Assembly: GCF_947631635.1 (NCBI RefSeq)
Contig: NZ_CANRMB010000002.1
Span: forward strand, 62,001-126,000
DNA length: 64,000 nt
Reading direction: 5' to 3'
Origin: an uncultured Dysosmobacter sp.
Lineage (GTDB): Bacteria; Bacillota; Clostridia; Oscillospirales; Oscillospiraceae
The notes under the pieces are model-generated. The model worked only from the letters and a program-made list of their open reading frames with translations, made no database searches and had not been told where the DNA came from. Shown here one piece after another: positions 30,637-39,022 of the stretch. The number at the start of each line of letters is the position of its first letter. Positions within the stretch are counted from its first letter, which is position 1. The translations under genes were made by a program, and so were the position numbers.

Positions 30637-32013
30637 ATGCGAACACTGTTCAAGGGCGGCACTGTGGTGAGCGGCGCCGGCATGAAGCGGGCCGACCTGC
30701 TGGCCGACGGCGAAAAAATCGTGAGCCTGGGCCGGAACATCAGCGCGGAGGCGGACAGCATCGTGGATGTGTCCGGCTGTCTGCTGTTCCCCGGCTTTAT
30801 CGACGCCCACACCCATTTTGACCTGGACGTGGCGGGCACCACCACGGCGGACGACTTCACCACCGGCAGCCGGGCTGCTCTCCGGGGCGGCACCACCACG
30901 GTCATCGACTTCGCCTGCCCCAACAAGGGTGAATCCCTGCACCACGGCCTGGACCTGTGGCACCGGAAGGCCGACGGCCGCACCTTCTGCGATTACGGCT
31001 TCCACATGACCATCGACGACTGGAACGAATCCATCCGGGCGGAGCTGCCGGACATGTTCGCCAAGGGCGTCTCCTCCTTCAAGATGTATATGACCTATCC
31101 CGCCATGATGGTGGGCGACCGGGACATGTACTGGGCGCTGAAGGAGCTGAGATCCTTGGGAGGCATCTGCGGCGTCCACTGCGAAAACGCCGGCGTTATC
31201 GACGGCATGATCGCGGAGCGGAAAAACGCCGGAGACCTCTCCCCCGCCAGCCATCCCCTGACCCGCCCGCCCTATCTGGAGGCGGAGGCGGTGAGCCGCC
31301 TGCTGCGCATCGCCCAGGCGGCGGACTGCCCGGTGGTCATCGTCCACCTGACCAACCATGAAGCCCTGAAAGAGGTGGAGCACGCCCGGGCCCGGGGCCA
31401 AAAGGTCTATGTGGAGACCTGCCCCCAGTATCTGCTGCTGGACGAGAGCGTCTATTTCAACGAGGACTGGTCCCAGGCGGCCCGGTACGTCTGTGCCCCG
31501 CCCATCCGGGAGAAGGCGGAGCAGGACTGCCTGTGGAAGGCCCTGAAGCGGGGGGAGATCCAGACCATCTCCACGGACCACTGCTCCTTCACCCTGGCGC
31601 AGAAGGAACTGGGCCGGGAGGACTTCACCAAGATCCCCGGCGGCCTGCCCGGCGTGGAGACCCGGGGCGAGCTGATCTGGTCCTACGGCGTGGCGAAAAA
31701 ACGCATCACCGCCGCCAAGATGTGCAAGGCCCTGTGCGAAAACCCCGCCCGGCTGTACGGTCTCTTCCCCCGGAAGGGCACCCTCAAGCCCGGCAGCGAC
31801 GCGGACATCGTGGTCTACGATCCCGGCGCCAGCCATGTCATCCGGGCCGACGACTGCGCCGCCAATGTGGATTACAACCCCTATGAGGGCTTTGTCACCG
31901 CCGGCGGCATCCGGCAGGTGTGGCTCCGGGGCAGTCTGGCCGTGGAAAACGGCAAGGTCCTGATGGAAACGCCCCAGGGCCGGTACATGGCCCGTGGAAA
32001 ATGCTCCCTGTGA
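30637..32013 (+). CDS. dihydropyrimidinase / hydantoinase-family amidohydrolase
   Basis: A 458-residue cyclic amidohydrolase. Metal-binding motif DAHTHFDL lies near residue 58, the carboxylated-lysine segment SSFKMYMTYP near 150, further metal histidines in HCENAG and VHLTNHEAL, and the last Asp in STDHCSFT. Length and motifs match D-hydantoinase/dihydropyrimidinase, which opens dihydrouracil, dihydrothymine or hydantoins. The ATG at 30637 follows GGAGG by 7 bases; the ORF-track start at 30280 is antisense to the nucleotidase and wrong. It forms a single-gene unit with its own terminator. A role in pyrimidine base catabolism is likely, but preference between pyrimidine and hydantoin cannot be read. 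Confidence 0.9.
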   Translation: MRTLFKGGTVVSGAGMKRADLLADGEKIVSLGRNISAEADSIVDVSGCLLFPGFIDAHTHFDLDVAGTTTADDFTTGSRAALRGGTTTVIDFACPNKGESLHHGLDLWHRKADGRTFCDYGFHMTIDDWNESIRAELPDMFAKGVSSFKMYMTYPAMMVGDRDMYWALKELRSLGGICGVHCENAGVIDGMIAERKNAGDLSPASHPLTRPPYLEAEAVSRLLRIAQAADCPVVIVHLTNHEALKEVEHARARGQKVYVETCPQYLLLDESVYFNEDWSQAARYVCAPPIREKAEQDCLWKALKRGEIQTISTDHCSFTLAQKELGREDFTKIPGGLPGVETRGELIWSYGVAKKRITAAKMCKALCENPARLYGLFPRKGTLKPGSDADIVVYDPGASHVIRADDCAANVDYNPYEGFVTAGGIRQVWLRGSLAVENGKVLMETPQGRYMARGKCSL

Positions 32014-32020
32014 CCGCAGA

Positions 32021-32055
32021 CAGCTCCGCCCCCAACCGGGCGGAGCTGTTTTTTT
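32021..32055 (+). terminator. intrinsic terminator of the dihydropyrimidinase gene
   Basis: An 11-bp stem (CAGCTCCGCCC and complement) with a 6-base loop and seven Ts, 8 bp after the stop codon. Confidence 0.9.
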
Positions 32056-32192
32056 GTATCAGGAAAGGCCCTTGGGTATTGCAAGTGCCCCATGGCCGCT
32101 GCATGTTTGCTTTCCAGCTTTATCCTCTGTGTTCTCTCCCCAAAATGCAGCCGGAATTGAAAAAGAGGCCCCGGCATGGGGCCTCTCTCCGC

Positions 32193-32681
32193 TTATTCTC
32201 CCCAGACCACGTCCACGATGGTGACGTCCTGGAATTCGATAAACTCGCTTTTGAGGATATAATCCGTCTTGCCGATGCGGACCTCCTGCTCGCCCACCTT
32301 GGTGGTCATCACCTCGGCGGTGGGGGTCTCTGTGACAACCGTGAACAGCAGGGTGGTGTGTGCGGCATCCTCCACCCAATTGCCGCCGGCGTCCAGCACA
32401 TAGTAGGGCGTCTGCTCCACCGCCACGATCTCGCCGCCCACCAGGGCGCCGGAGGCCATTAGCGGAGAGGGCAGATGGGCCTTGCAGTTTTCATACAGCT
32501 CCGCCGGTACGCCCTCCGCCCGGACCGTATAGGTGACTTTGGTCATGTCCCGCTGGACGCTCTCGCCGCTCCCTCTGCTCAGGAGCTTTGCGCCCACCAG
32601 CGCCAGCACCGCCAGGATCAGGATCACCGCGATGATATCGATGATATTGAATTTTCCAATGTGTTTTGCTTTTTGTTCCAT
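32193..32681 (-). CDS. DUF4330-family membrane-anchored protein
   Basis: A 162-residue protein with one N-terminal transmembrane helix (IGKFNIIDIIAVILILAVLA) and an extracytoplasmic beta-rich domain containing VTYTVRAEGVP and the final IEFQDVTIVDVVW. This matches the DUF4330 family, whose function is unknown. GGAGGAGACC precedes the ATG at 32681; upstream in-frame starts are weaker. It is divergent from the glycosyltransferase-CsaB fusion with overlapping promoters. A link to cell-wall polymer export or assembly is suggested only by this placement. Confidence 0.8.
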   Translation of the reverse strand: MEQKAKHIGKFNIIDIIAVILILAVLALVGAKLLSRGSGESVQRDMTKVTYTVRAEGVPAELYENCKAHLPSPLMASGALVGGEIVAVEQTPYYVLDAGGNWVEDAAHTTLLFTVVTETPTAEVMTTKVGEQEVRIGKTDYILKSEFIEFQDVTIVDVVWGE

Positions 32682-32725
32682 GGTCTCCTCCATCACGGAC
32701 GCTGGCGCGTCCGGTTTTTCCCGTG

Positions 32726-32773
32726 TGGACAATGTTCGTCAGATATTGTATAATATTTTCCGCGATTCCACAA
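32726..32773. promoter_or_regulatory. overlapping divergent sigma-A promoters
   Basis: Plus strand: TGGACA, 17 bp, TATAAT (32726-32754) for the csaB fusion gene. Minus strand: TTGTGG, 17 bp, TACAAT (32745-32773) for the DUF4330 gene. The two -10 regions overlap, so the promoters probably compete. Confidence 0.6.
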
Positions 32774-32809
32774 GACCATTTTCGTATTTCGTAAAAGTGA
32801 GGTCTTTTC

Positions 32810-35038
32810 ATGAAAGTCATTCATCTTATCAGCGGCGGCGACTCCGGCGGCGCCAAGACCCATGTGCTGAGCCTGCTGCAAGATCTGAACCGGACCATCA
32901 CCGCCCAGCTGGTGTGCTTCCGGGACGGTCCCTTTGCCGAGGAGGCCCGGCAGATGGGCATTCCCACCATGATCTGCGGCGGCAACCATGTGCTCCGCAC
33001 CCGGCGGGTGCTGGCCGCTTATATCCAGGAGGGCGGCTATCAGCTCATCCACTGCCACGGGGCCCGGGCCAACATGATCGGCGCTTTGCTGCAGGGCGTC
33101 ACCGGCCTGCCGGTGGTCAGCACCGTCCACAGCGACTACAGGCTGGACTACATGGGCCGTCCCCTCAGCCGTCTGACCTTCGGCACCATCAACGCCTGGG
33201 CGCTGCGGAAGCTGGACTACCGCATCGGCGTGTCCGACGCCATGGTGGACCTGCTGATCTCCCGGGGCTTCGCACCCGACCGGTTTTACGCCATCTATAA
33301 CGGCATCGACTTCACCCCCGCCCCGGACCAGGGGGACCGCCTCCCCTATCTGCGGAGCCTGGGGGCCGATGTGGATGAGGATTCCGTGGTGGTGGGCATC
33401 GCCGCCCGGCTGAACCCGGTCAAGGATATGTCCACCCTGATCCGGGGCTTTGCCGCGGGCTATGCCCGCTGTCCCCGCCTGCGGCTGGTCATCGCCGGAG
33501 ACGGCGAGGAGCGGGACAAGCTGGCCGCTTTGGCCCGCGAGCTGGGCGTGGAAAAGCAGGTCACCTTCGCCGGATGGATCAGCGGCGGCATGGACCGCTT
33601 CTATTCCGCCCTGGATATCAACGCCCTCACCAGCTTGTCCGAGACCTTCCCCTACGCCCTGACCGAGGGCACCCGGTTCCATCTGGCCACCGTGGCCACT
33701 GCCGTGGGCGGCATCCCCTATCTCATTGACCAGGACGTGAACGGCTATCTGTTCGCCCCCGGAGACTGGGAGGCATTGGGGCAGCACCTGGCCGCTCTCG
33801 GCAGTGACGACGCCCTGCGCCGCGGCATGGGGGAAAAGCTGTTTGAAAAGGCGTCCACCCAGTTCTCCATTCAAAAAACGGTGGACACCCAGCTGCACAT
33901 CTATGAGGAGATCCTCCGCCGCCACAGCCGTCCCAAGACGGCCCGGGACGGCGTGGTCATCTGCGGCGCCTACGGCCGGGGCAACGCCGGAGACGACGCC
34001 ATCCTGGAGGCCATTTTACAGGAGATGCGTTCCATCGACCCGGACATGCCCGCGCTGGTCCTCAGCAAGGACCCCAAGAGCACCCGGCTGACCTACCGCG
34101 TCCCCTCCGTCAGCCGCATGAACATCCCCGCCTGGCACAAGGCCATGCGCCGCGCCAAGCTCTATATCAACGGCGGCGGCAGCCTGATCCAGGATGTGAC
34201 CTCCCGCCGCTCCCTGTGGTACTACCTCCACAACATCCAAAGCGCCAAGAAGTGCGGCTGCAAGGTGCAGATGTACGGCTGCGGCATCGGCCCCGTCACC
34301 CGGGAGAACCACCGGAAGCTGGCGGCCAAGGTGCTGAACCGCAGTGTGGATATCATCACCCTGCGGGAGCCGGACTCCCAGGCGGAGCTGCAGGCCATGG
34401 GTGTCACAAAGCCTGAGATCCTGCTCACCGCCGACCCGGCGCTGACCCTGCGCAGGGTCTCCGACACCAAGACGGACAGTGTGATGCTCCGGGCGGGCAT
34501 TCCGCCCCACGGCAGGTATCTCTGCTTTGCCCTGCGGCGCTGGAAGGGCTTTGAGGAAAAGGCCCCCCTGTTCGGCGCGGCGGCGCAGTACGCCTACGAG
34601 ACCCACGGCCTGACGCCGGTGTTCCTGGCGGTGGAAAAGCACCTGGACCCCGGCGCCGGACAGCTGGCTGCCCAGGGGCTGGACGATATCCCCCACTATT
34701 TTCTGGACGACGCCGGAAGCGCCGGGACCATCATCGGCGCCCTCTCCCGGATGGAGGTAGTGGTGTCCATGCGGCTCCACGCGCTGATCTTCGCCGCCGG
34801 ACAGGGCATTCCCCTGGCGGGCGTGGTGTATGATCCCAAGGTGTCCTCCTTCCTGCGGTACATCGGGCAGGAGAACTTTACGGACCTGGACGCCCTGACA
34901 GCGGAAAGCCTTCAGGCGATGATCGACCAGGCCGCCGCCAAGGCGGCCCATCCCGAGGCCCAGGCTGCCGCGGTGGAACGGCTCCAGGAGATGGAACAGC
35001 GAAATGTGGAAGCGGCCCGGAGGCTGCTGGACGCATGA
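32810..35038 (+). CDS. csaB: glycosyltransferase (GT4) fused to polysaccharide pyruvyl transferase CsaB
   Basis: A 742-residue two-domain protein. Residues 1-370 are a GT-B glycosyltransferase of family 4: SGGDSGGAKTHVL at the start, HCHGARANMIG, IYNGIDF and the nucleotide-sugar region RLNPVKDMSTLIRGF. Its usual EX7E motif is altered (SETFPYALTEG). Residues about 380-735 are the pyruvyl transferase: CGAYGRGNAGDDAIL, INGGGSLIQDVTSRRSLWYY and MRLHALIFAAGQGIPLAGVVY. CsaB adds ketal-linked pyruvate to secondary wall polymer, the ligand of SLH domains. Two SLH proteins are encoded in this window (28239-30419, 51370-52263). The fusion is longer than stand-alone CsaB (about 365). Confidence 0.9.
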   Translation: MKVIHLISGGDSGGAKTHVLSLLQDLNRTITAQLVCFRDGPFAEEARQMGIPTMICGGNHVLRTRRVLAAYIQEGGYQLIHCHGARANMIGALLQGVTGLPVVSTVHSDYRLDYMGRPLSRLTFGTINAWALRKLDYRIGVSDAMVDLLISRGFAPDRFYAIYNGIDFTPAPDQGDRLPYLRSLGADVDEDSVVVGIAARLNPVKDMSTLIRGFAAGYARCPRLRLVIAGDGEERDKLAALARELGVEKQVTFAGWISGGMDRFYSALDINALTSLSETFPYALTEGTRFHLATVATAVGGIPYLIDQDVNGYLFAPGDWEALGQHLAALGSDDALRRGMGEKLFEKASTQFSIQKTVDTQLHIYEEILRRHSRPKTARDGVVICGAYGRGNAGDDAILEAILQEMRSIDPDMPALVLSKDPKSTRLTYRVPSVSRMNIPAWHKAMRRAKLYINGGGSLIQDVTSRRSLWYYLHNIQSAKKCGCKVQMYGCGIGPVTRENHRKLAAKVLNRSVDIITLREPDSQAELQAMGVTKPEILLTADPALTLRRVSDTKTDSVMLRAGIPPHGRYLCFALRRWKGFEEKAPLFGAAAQYAYETHGLTPVFLAVEKHLDPGAGQLAAQGLDDIPHYFLDDAGSAGTIIGALSRMEVVVSMRLHALIFAAGQGIPLAGVVYDPKVSSFLRYIGQENFTDLDALTAESLQAMIDQAAAKAAHPEAQAAAVERLQEMEQRNVEAARRLLDA

Positions 35039-35043
35039 AGAAC

Positions 35044-35080
35044 AAAGCCGGAGGCGGTCTGTTGACAGCCTCCGGCTTTT
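35044..35080 (+). terminator. intrinsic terminator of the csaB fusion gene
   Basis: AAAGCCGGAGGC pairs with GCCTCCGGCTTTT around a 12-base loop, 5 bp after the stop. On the minus strand it could also serve the small gene at 35121. Confidence 0.8.
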
Positions 35081-35120
35081 CAAAATATCCGCTTGATACA
35101 GAGCGCCCCGCCGCCGTCCC

Positions 35121-35297
35121 TCATCTCGGGCCGCACCGCTCCCGCTGAACGGAGATGGTCTCCAGGGTCTCTCCCAGCTGGTTGAAGATCGCCGACACCA
35201 GATGCAGGTCATGGTCATTCAACTGGCTGGCGATGGACACCGCCAGCGTATTGACGGCAGTGGTCAGGGCCAATGGGTCACACTCACAGCGTTTCAT
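35121..35297 (-). CDS. small conserved-looking protein, 58 residues (DUF6774-like)
   Basis: Too short for the ORF track. The minus strand reads MKRCECDPLALTTAVNTLAV, then SIASQLNDHDLHLVSAIFNQ, LGETLETISVQRERCGPR and a stop. A GGGGG site lies 5 bases before the ATG. The helix-rich pattern with LAxxLAxxLxxxELxLLxxxxxQLGDTLxTI resembles short clostridial proteins that I believe are filed as DUF6774. It has cysteines at both ends. Function unknown. It is the only gene between the csaB terminator and the CLC gene, 76 bp after the CLC stop on the same strand. Confidence 0.6.
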   Translation of the reverse strand: MKRCECDPLALTTAVNTLAVSIASQLNDHDLHLVSAIFNQLGETLETISVQRERCGPR

Positions 35298-35373
35298 GAC
35301 ATCCCCCCTGCCATCCTATGCGGCAACCTCCGGGTTTGCCGCTTTCCCCGGCAGAACGAGCGGCCAGGCAGGG

Positions 35374-36723
35374 TCATTTCCGGGCGCCGGTGCGGTCCTT
35401 CACGCTGCCCGCCACCGGCGGCTCCGCGTGGGGCGCTCCCGCATGGTGGGCGTTGGTGTGGACATTGATGTACTGCGCCTTCAGCTTGGAATACATGATG
35501 GTTTGGCTGGAATACAGGCCGTTATAGCCGGAGAGCATGTAGCTGATGCCGCAGGCCAGGGCAAAATACAGCAGTCCCCCATCCCCGAACAGCTCCACAG
35601 CCAGGAAGATCGAGGTGAGCGGGCAGTTGGTGGCGCCGCAGAACACCGCCGCCAGGCCCAGCGCCGCCGCAAAGCCGGCGGGGATACCCAGCAGCGGACC
35701 GGCCACGCAGCCGAAGGTGGCCCCCACGAAGAAGGACGGCACCACCTCGCCGCCCTTGAAACCAGCGGCCAGTGTCACGGCGGTAAACAGCAGCTTCAGC
35801 AGGAACGCCGCCGGATGGGCGGTCCCCTGCTCCACAGCGGCGGTGACCACGTCCATGCCCGCGCCGTTGTAATCCGTGGTGCCGCAGAGATAGGTCAGGG
35901 CGATGACGGCGAAGCCGCCCACCACCGCCCGGAGCCAGGGATTGGGCAGGCGTTTTTTCATCTGGTGCTCCGCGAAGTGGATGACGCTGCAGAACAAAAT
36001 GGACACCATCGCGCACAGCGCCGCCAGGATCGCTACCCGCACCATCAGCCCCGCCTCCAGCTCCGGCATCTCCACGGCAAAGCGGGTGGGCTCCACGCCC
36101 ATCAAAAGCGACACGCCATAGGCCACCAGGGCGGCGGTCAGGCAGGGGATAAAGGCCGCATGGTACAAAACACCGATGCTGATGACCACGATGGCGAACA
36201 CCGACGCGGCCAGGGGCGTGCCGAACAGCGCGGAGAAAAAGGCCGCCATGCCCGCCATGGTGGCGGTGCGCAGGTCCCGGTCATCCAGGTGGAAGAGCCT
36301 GCCGGTGTTGTATCCGATGGTGCCGCCCATCTGAAGAGCCGCGCCCTCCCGTCCGGCGGAGCCGCCGCACAGGTGCGTCAGCACGGTACCCAGAAAAATC
36401 GAGGGCAGCAGCCAGATGGAGAGCTCTTTTCCGAGGTGGACCGCATCGATGATATCGTTGGTCCCCTGCCCCTCTGTCCTGAACAGCTTGTAAACGCCCA
36501 CAATGGCCAGGCCGGCCAGGGGCAGGCACCACAAAAGCCAGGGATGGGCGTCCCGCAGAGCCGTGGCCTCGTGGACGCCGATATGGAACAGCGAGCCGAT
36601 CACGCCGCAGAGCACGCCGGTCACGGCCGCCAGGATCAGCCACTTTCCCAGCGCCTGGACATACAGCCCGCAGTGCTTCAGCCAGGCCCAGGCGCGTTTC
36701 CCGTGTTCGTTTTCCACGTCCAT
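35374..36723 (-). CDS. CLC-family chloride/fluoride channel or antiporter
   Basis: A 449-residue CLC membrane protein with about ten or more hydrophobic segments. The gating-glutamate motif reads GREGAALQMGG (canonical GxEGP, here Gly-Arg-Glu-Gly). The GSGIP anion-selectivity motif is absent, replaced by EGQGTNDII. The central FKGGEVVPSFFVGATFG motif and the C-terminal FCGATNCPLTS are present. The combination of GREG and lack of GSGIP resembles the CLC-F fluoride/proton antiporter branch rather than chloride types, but I cannot confirm this without a tree. No fluoride riboswitch is seen upstream. It lies 8 bp after the acyltransferase-like gene and shares its promoter. Confidence 0.85.
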   Translation of the reverse strand: MDVENEHGKRAWAWLKHCGLYVQALGKWLILAAVTGVLCGVIGSLFHIGVHEATALRDAHPWLLWCLPLAGLAIVGVYKLFRTEGQGTNDIIDAVHLGKELSIWLLPSIFLGTVLTHLCGGSAGREGAALQMGGTIGYNTGRLFHLDDRDLRTATMAGMAAFFSALFGTPLAASVFAIVVISIGVLYHAAFIPCLTAALVAYGVSLLMGVEPTRFAVEMPELEAGLMVRVAILAALCAMVSILFCSVIHFAEHQMKKRLPNPWLRAVVGGFAVIALTYLCGTTDYNGAGMDVVTAAVEQGTAHPAAFLLKLLFTAVTLAAGFKGGEVVPSFFVGATFGCVAGPLLGIPAGFAAALGLAAVFCGATNCPLTSIFLAVELFGDGGLLYFALACGISYMLSGYNGLYSSQTIMYSKLKAQYINVHTNAHHAGAPHAEPPVAGSVKDRTGARK

Positions 36724-36731
36724 AAGCCTCC

Positions 36732-37568
36732 TTATGCCTGCACTGTTGCGGCGTCAAAGCGGCCTTCCAGCAGATCCGGCGCCTTCAGGTAGCGCTCAAA
36801 GGCGGCAAAGAAACGGGAATACTCGATGCCCGTGGCGATGCGCTCATCCATCACCACGCCCAGGGGCATCTGCTTCTTCCGGCTGTCTGCGGGAGCCATG
36901 GGGTTCACCACCGGCTTTCCCATGCAGATGAACACGCTGGTGGTGCCGAACTCGTAGCAGTGGTGGAAAATAAACCGGGTGTTGATGGAGGCCAGGTTCG
37001 TGATGAACAGGCTGGTGTGGAAGGGGCTCAGATCGATGATCTTCCGGGGCAGCAGTCCGTGGAGGTCCAAATGATAGGCCGCCCAAAACACGAACCGGGC
37101 AAGTCCGGGAATGGAGAAGGCCATATTTGCGAATTTATCCGTGGTGTTGTTGTGCACCGCCTCCAGATTCCGGTCTATGTGCTCCTGGATCTTCTGGCTG
37201 ATGGTGAATACATCGTCCGCCGGGTCCAGAAAGACCTTCAGGGAGGTCTCGTCCGGCGTGCCGTCGGCCCGGGTCTTCAGGATCACAAAGCTGAAGCAGA
37301 AGTGGTTCCGCTTGTATACCTTGCGGTTCATGATGAAATAATTCACTTTGGGATTTTCCAGCGCCGCCTTGTAATAGGCAGCCACCAGCACGCTCATGTG
37401 GGTCACATGGCGGCCCTCCCGCCGCTTCTGGCGGATATAGCCCTTGATGATATCCTCATCCACAAAATCGCTGGCCCAGTTCTGGGCGTCAAACCGCTTT
37501 GGCATAACGTACGGCAGGGCCTGTACAATGGGTGTCAGGTTCTTGACCCGGGTTCCGTCCGGTCTCAT
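36732..37568 (-). CDS. CoA-dependent acyltransferase-like protein (chloramphenicol acetyltransferase / E2 fold)
   Basis: A 278-residue protein whose pattern (VTHMSVLVAAYYKAAL, NYFIMNRKVYKRNHFCFSFV, SLFITNLASI) resembles the catalytic fold of 2-oxoacid dehydrogenase E2 and chloramphenicol acetyltransferase. The active-site HHxxxDG motif is not intact: the equivalent stretch reads HHCYEFGTTS. It has no lipoyl domain. The ATG at 37568 (AGGA upstream) is chosen over the ORF-track start, which has an unrelated leader. It is first in an operon with the CLC transporter. Catalytic activity is uncertain because of the altered motif; function unknown. Confidence 0.7.
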   Translation of the reverse strand: MRPDGTRVKNLTPIVQALPYVMPKRFDAQNWASDFVDEDIIKGYIRQKRREGRHVTHMSVLVAAYYKAALENPKVNYFIMNRKVYKRNHFCFSFVILKTRADGTPDETSLKVFLDPADDVFTISQKIQEHIDRNLEAVHNNTTDKFANMAFSIPGLARFVFWAAYHLDLHGLLPRKIIDLSPFHTSLFITNLASINTRFIFHHCYEFGTTSVFICMGKPVVNPMAPADSRKKQMPLGVVMDERIATGIEYSRFFAAFERYLKAPDLLEGRFDAATVQA

Positions 37569-37632
37569 AGCAAGTTCCTCGTTCTTTCCTAAACTGGCGG
37601 AGGCTCTTCTTCCGCTGTGCACATACACAGGT

Positions 37633-37661
37633 ATTATATAAAAATTTTGCTAAAATTTCAA
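37633..37661 (-). promoter_or_regulatory. sigma-A promoter of the acyltransferase-CLC operon
   Basis: On the minus strand TTGAAA and TATAAT are separated by 17 bp, 65 bp upstream of the acyltransferase-like start. Confidence 0.65.
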
Positions 37662-37745
37662 TGTCTATCCGGCTTTTTTTCCGCGTCAGTCATTTTGCAT
37701 AACCTTTTTTGCGGTTCAACCTGTCGGATGCGTGCGAATTTTCGG

Positions 37746-37774
37746 TTGATTCTTTCCAAATGCTGTCGTATACT
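37746..37774 (+). promoter_or_regulatory. sigma-A promoter of serC
   Basis: TTGATT and TATACT are separated by exactly 17 bp, 44 bp upstream of the serC start. No riboswitch-like structure lies between. Confidence 0.65.
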
Positions 37775-37817
37775 GGACGGAAGCAATCTAAATTTTATGA
37801 GATGAGAGGGGTCTTGT

Positions 37818-38909
37818 ATGATGAAATACGGCCGCACCTATAATTTCTCCGCCGGTCCCGCCATGATGCCGGAGGAGGTCCTGGAGGAGATCGCCGCCGA
37901 GATGATGAACTACCGCGGCAGCGGCATGTGTGTCATGGAGATGAGCCACCGCTCCAAGGTGTTCCAGCAGATCCGGGACGAGGCGGAGGCCGACCTGCGG
38001 AAGCTGATGGGCATTCCCAACAATTACAAGGTCCTGTTCGTCCAGGGCGGCGGTACGGTCCAATTCGCCATGGTGCCCATGAACCTGATGAAAAACGGCG
38101 TGGCCTGCTATGTGGAGACCGGTGCCTGGTCCAAGAAGGCCATCGCGGAGGCCAAGAAGTACGGCGAGGTGAAGATCGTCGCCTCCTCCGCCGACCAGAA
38201 TTTCTCCTACATTCCCGACTGCGACCACCTGGACATCCCGGAGAACGCGGATTACGTGTATATCTGCGAGAACGAGACCATCAACGGCACCACCTGGCAC
38301 AAGCTGCCCAACACCAAGGGTAAGCTCCTGGTGGCCGACCAGTCCTCCATGTTCCTCTCCCGCCCCTGCAATGTGGCGGATTACGGCCTGATCTGGGGCG
38401 GTGTGCAGAAAAACGTGGGGCCCGCCGGCATGTCCATCGTCATCGTCCGGGAGGACCTGCTGCGGGATGATCTGCCCGCCTTCGTCCCCACCTATCTGAA
38501 CTACAAGACCCATGCCGACGCCGACTCCCTGTACAATACCCCCAACTGCTGGGCCATCTACTGCTGCGGCAAGGTGTTCAAATACCTGTTGAACCACGGC
38601 GGTCTGGAGGCCATGGCGGAGCGGAATCAGGAGAAGGCCCAGATCCTGTATGACTTCCTGGACCAGAGCAAGTTCTTCACTGGAGCCGTTCGCAGGGAGG
38701 ACCGCTCCCTGATGAACGTGCCCTTCGTCACCCCCTCCAAGGAGCAGGATGCCGACGTGGTGGCAGCCAGCAAGGCCGCGGGCTTCGACAACCTGAAGGG
38801 CCACAAGAGCGTGGGCGGCCTGCGGGCCTCCATCTACAATGCCATGCCCAAAGAGGGTGTGGAGGCGCTGGTGGCGTTTTTGAAAAAATACGAGCAGGAG
38901 CACGCCTGA
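37818..38909 (+). CDS. serC: phosphoserine aminotransferase
   Basis: A 363-residue fold-type I aminotransferase with the SerC signature start RTYNFSAGPAMMPEEVLEEI. Other family features are the phosphate-binding FVQGGGTVQFAMVPMNL, ENETINGTTW, the Asp in VADQSSMFLSRP, and the PLP lysine in WGGVQKNVGPAGM near residue 197. It transaminates 3-phosphohydroxypyruvate to phosphoserine in serine biosynthesis, and can act on the B6 intermediate in some organisms. AGAGGGG precedes the ATG. It is a single-gene unit here; serA, its usual neighbour, is not in the window. Confidence 0.95.
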   Translation: MMKYGRTYNFSAGPAMMPEEVLEEIAAEMMNYRGSGMCVMEMSHRSKVFQQIRDEAEADLRKLMGIPNNYKVLFVQGGGTVQFAMVPMNLMKNGVACYVETGAWSKKAIAEAKKYGEVKIVASSADQNFSYIPDCDHLDIPENADYVYICENETINGTTWHKLPNTKGKLLVADQSSMFLSRPCNVADYGLIWGGVQKNVGPAGMSIVIVREDLLRDDLPAFVPTYLNYKTHADADSLYNTPNCWAIYCCGKVFKYLLNHGGLEAMAERNQEKAQILYDFLDQSKFFTGAVRREDRSLMNVPFVTPSKEQDADVVAASKAAGFDNLKGHKSVGGLRASIYNAMPKEGVEALVAFLKKYEQEHA

Positions 38910-38927
38910 TCATCTTCCGATAACAGC

Positions 38928-38960
38928 AAGGCCCGGCACAGATGTGCCGGGCCTTTTTTG
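38928..38960 (+). terminator. intrinsic terminator of serC
   Basis: A perfect stem (AAGGCCCGGCACA and complement) with a 2-base apex, followed by seven Ts. Confidence 0.9.
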
Positions 38961-39022
38961 CGTCCCCAGCCGCCGAATGCACAGGGCCGCACAAAAAGGA
39001 GCGTTTTCGCGCTCTTTTTTCT

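Noticed and set aside
37569-37760. Fluoride (crcB) riboswitch upstream of the CLC operon
   Set aside because: None of the conserved crcB motif segments could be found; only a sigma-A promoter is visible.
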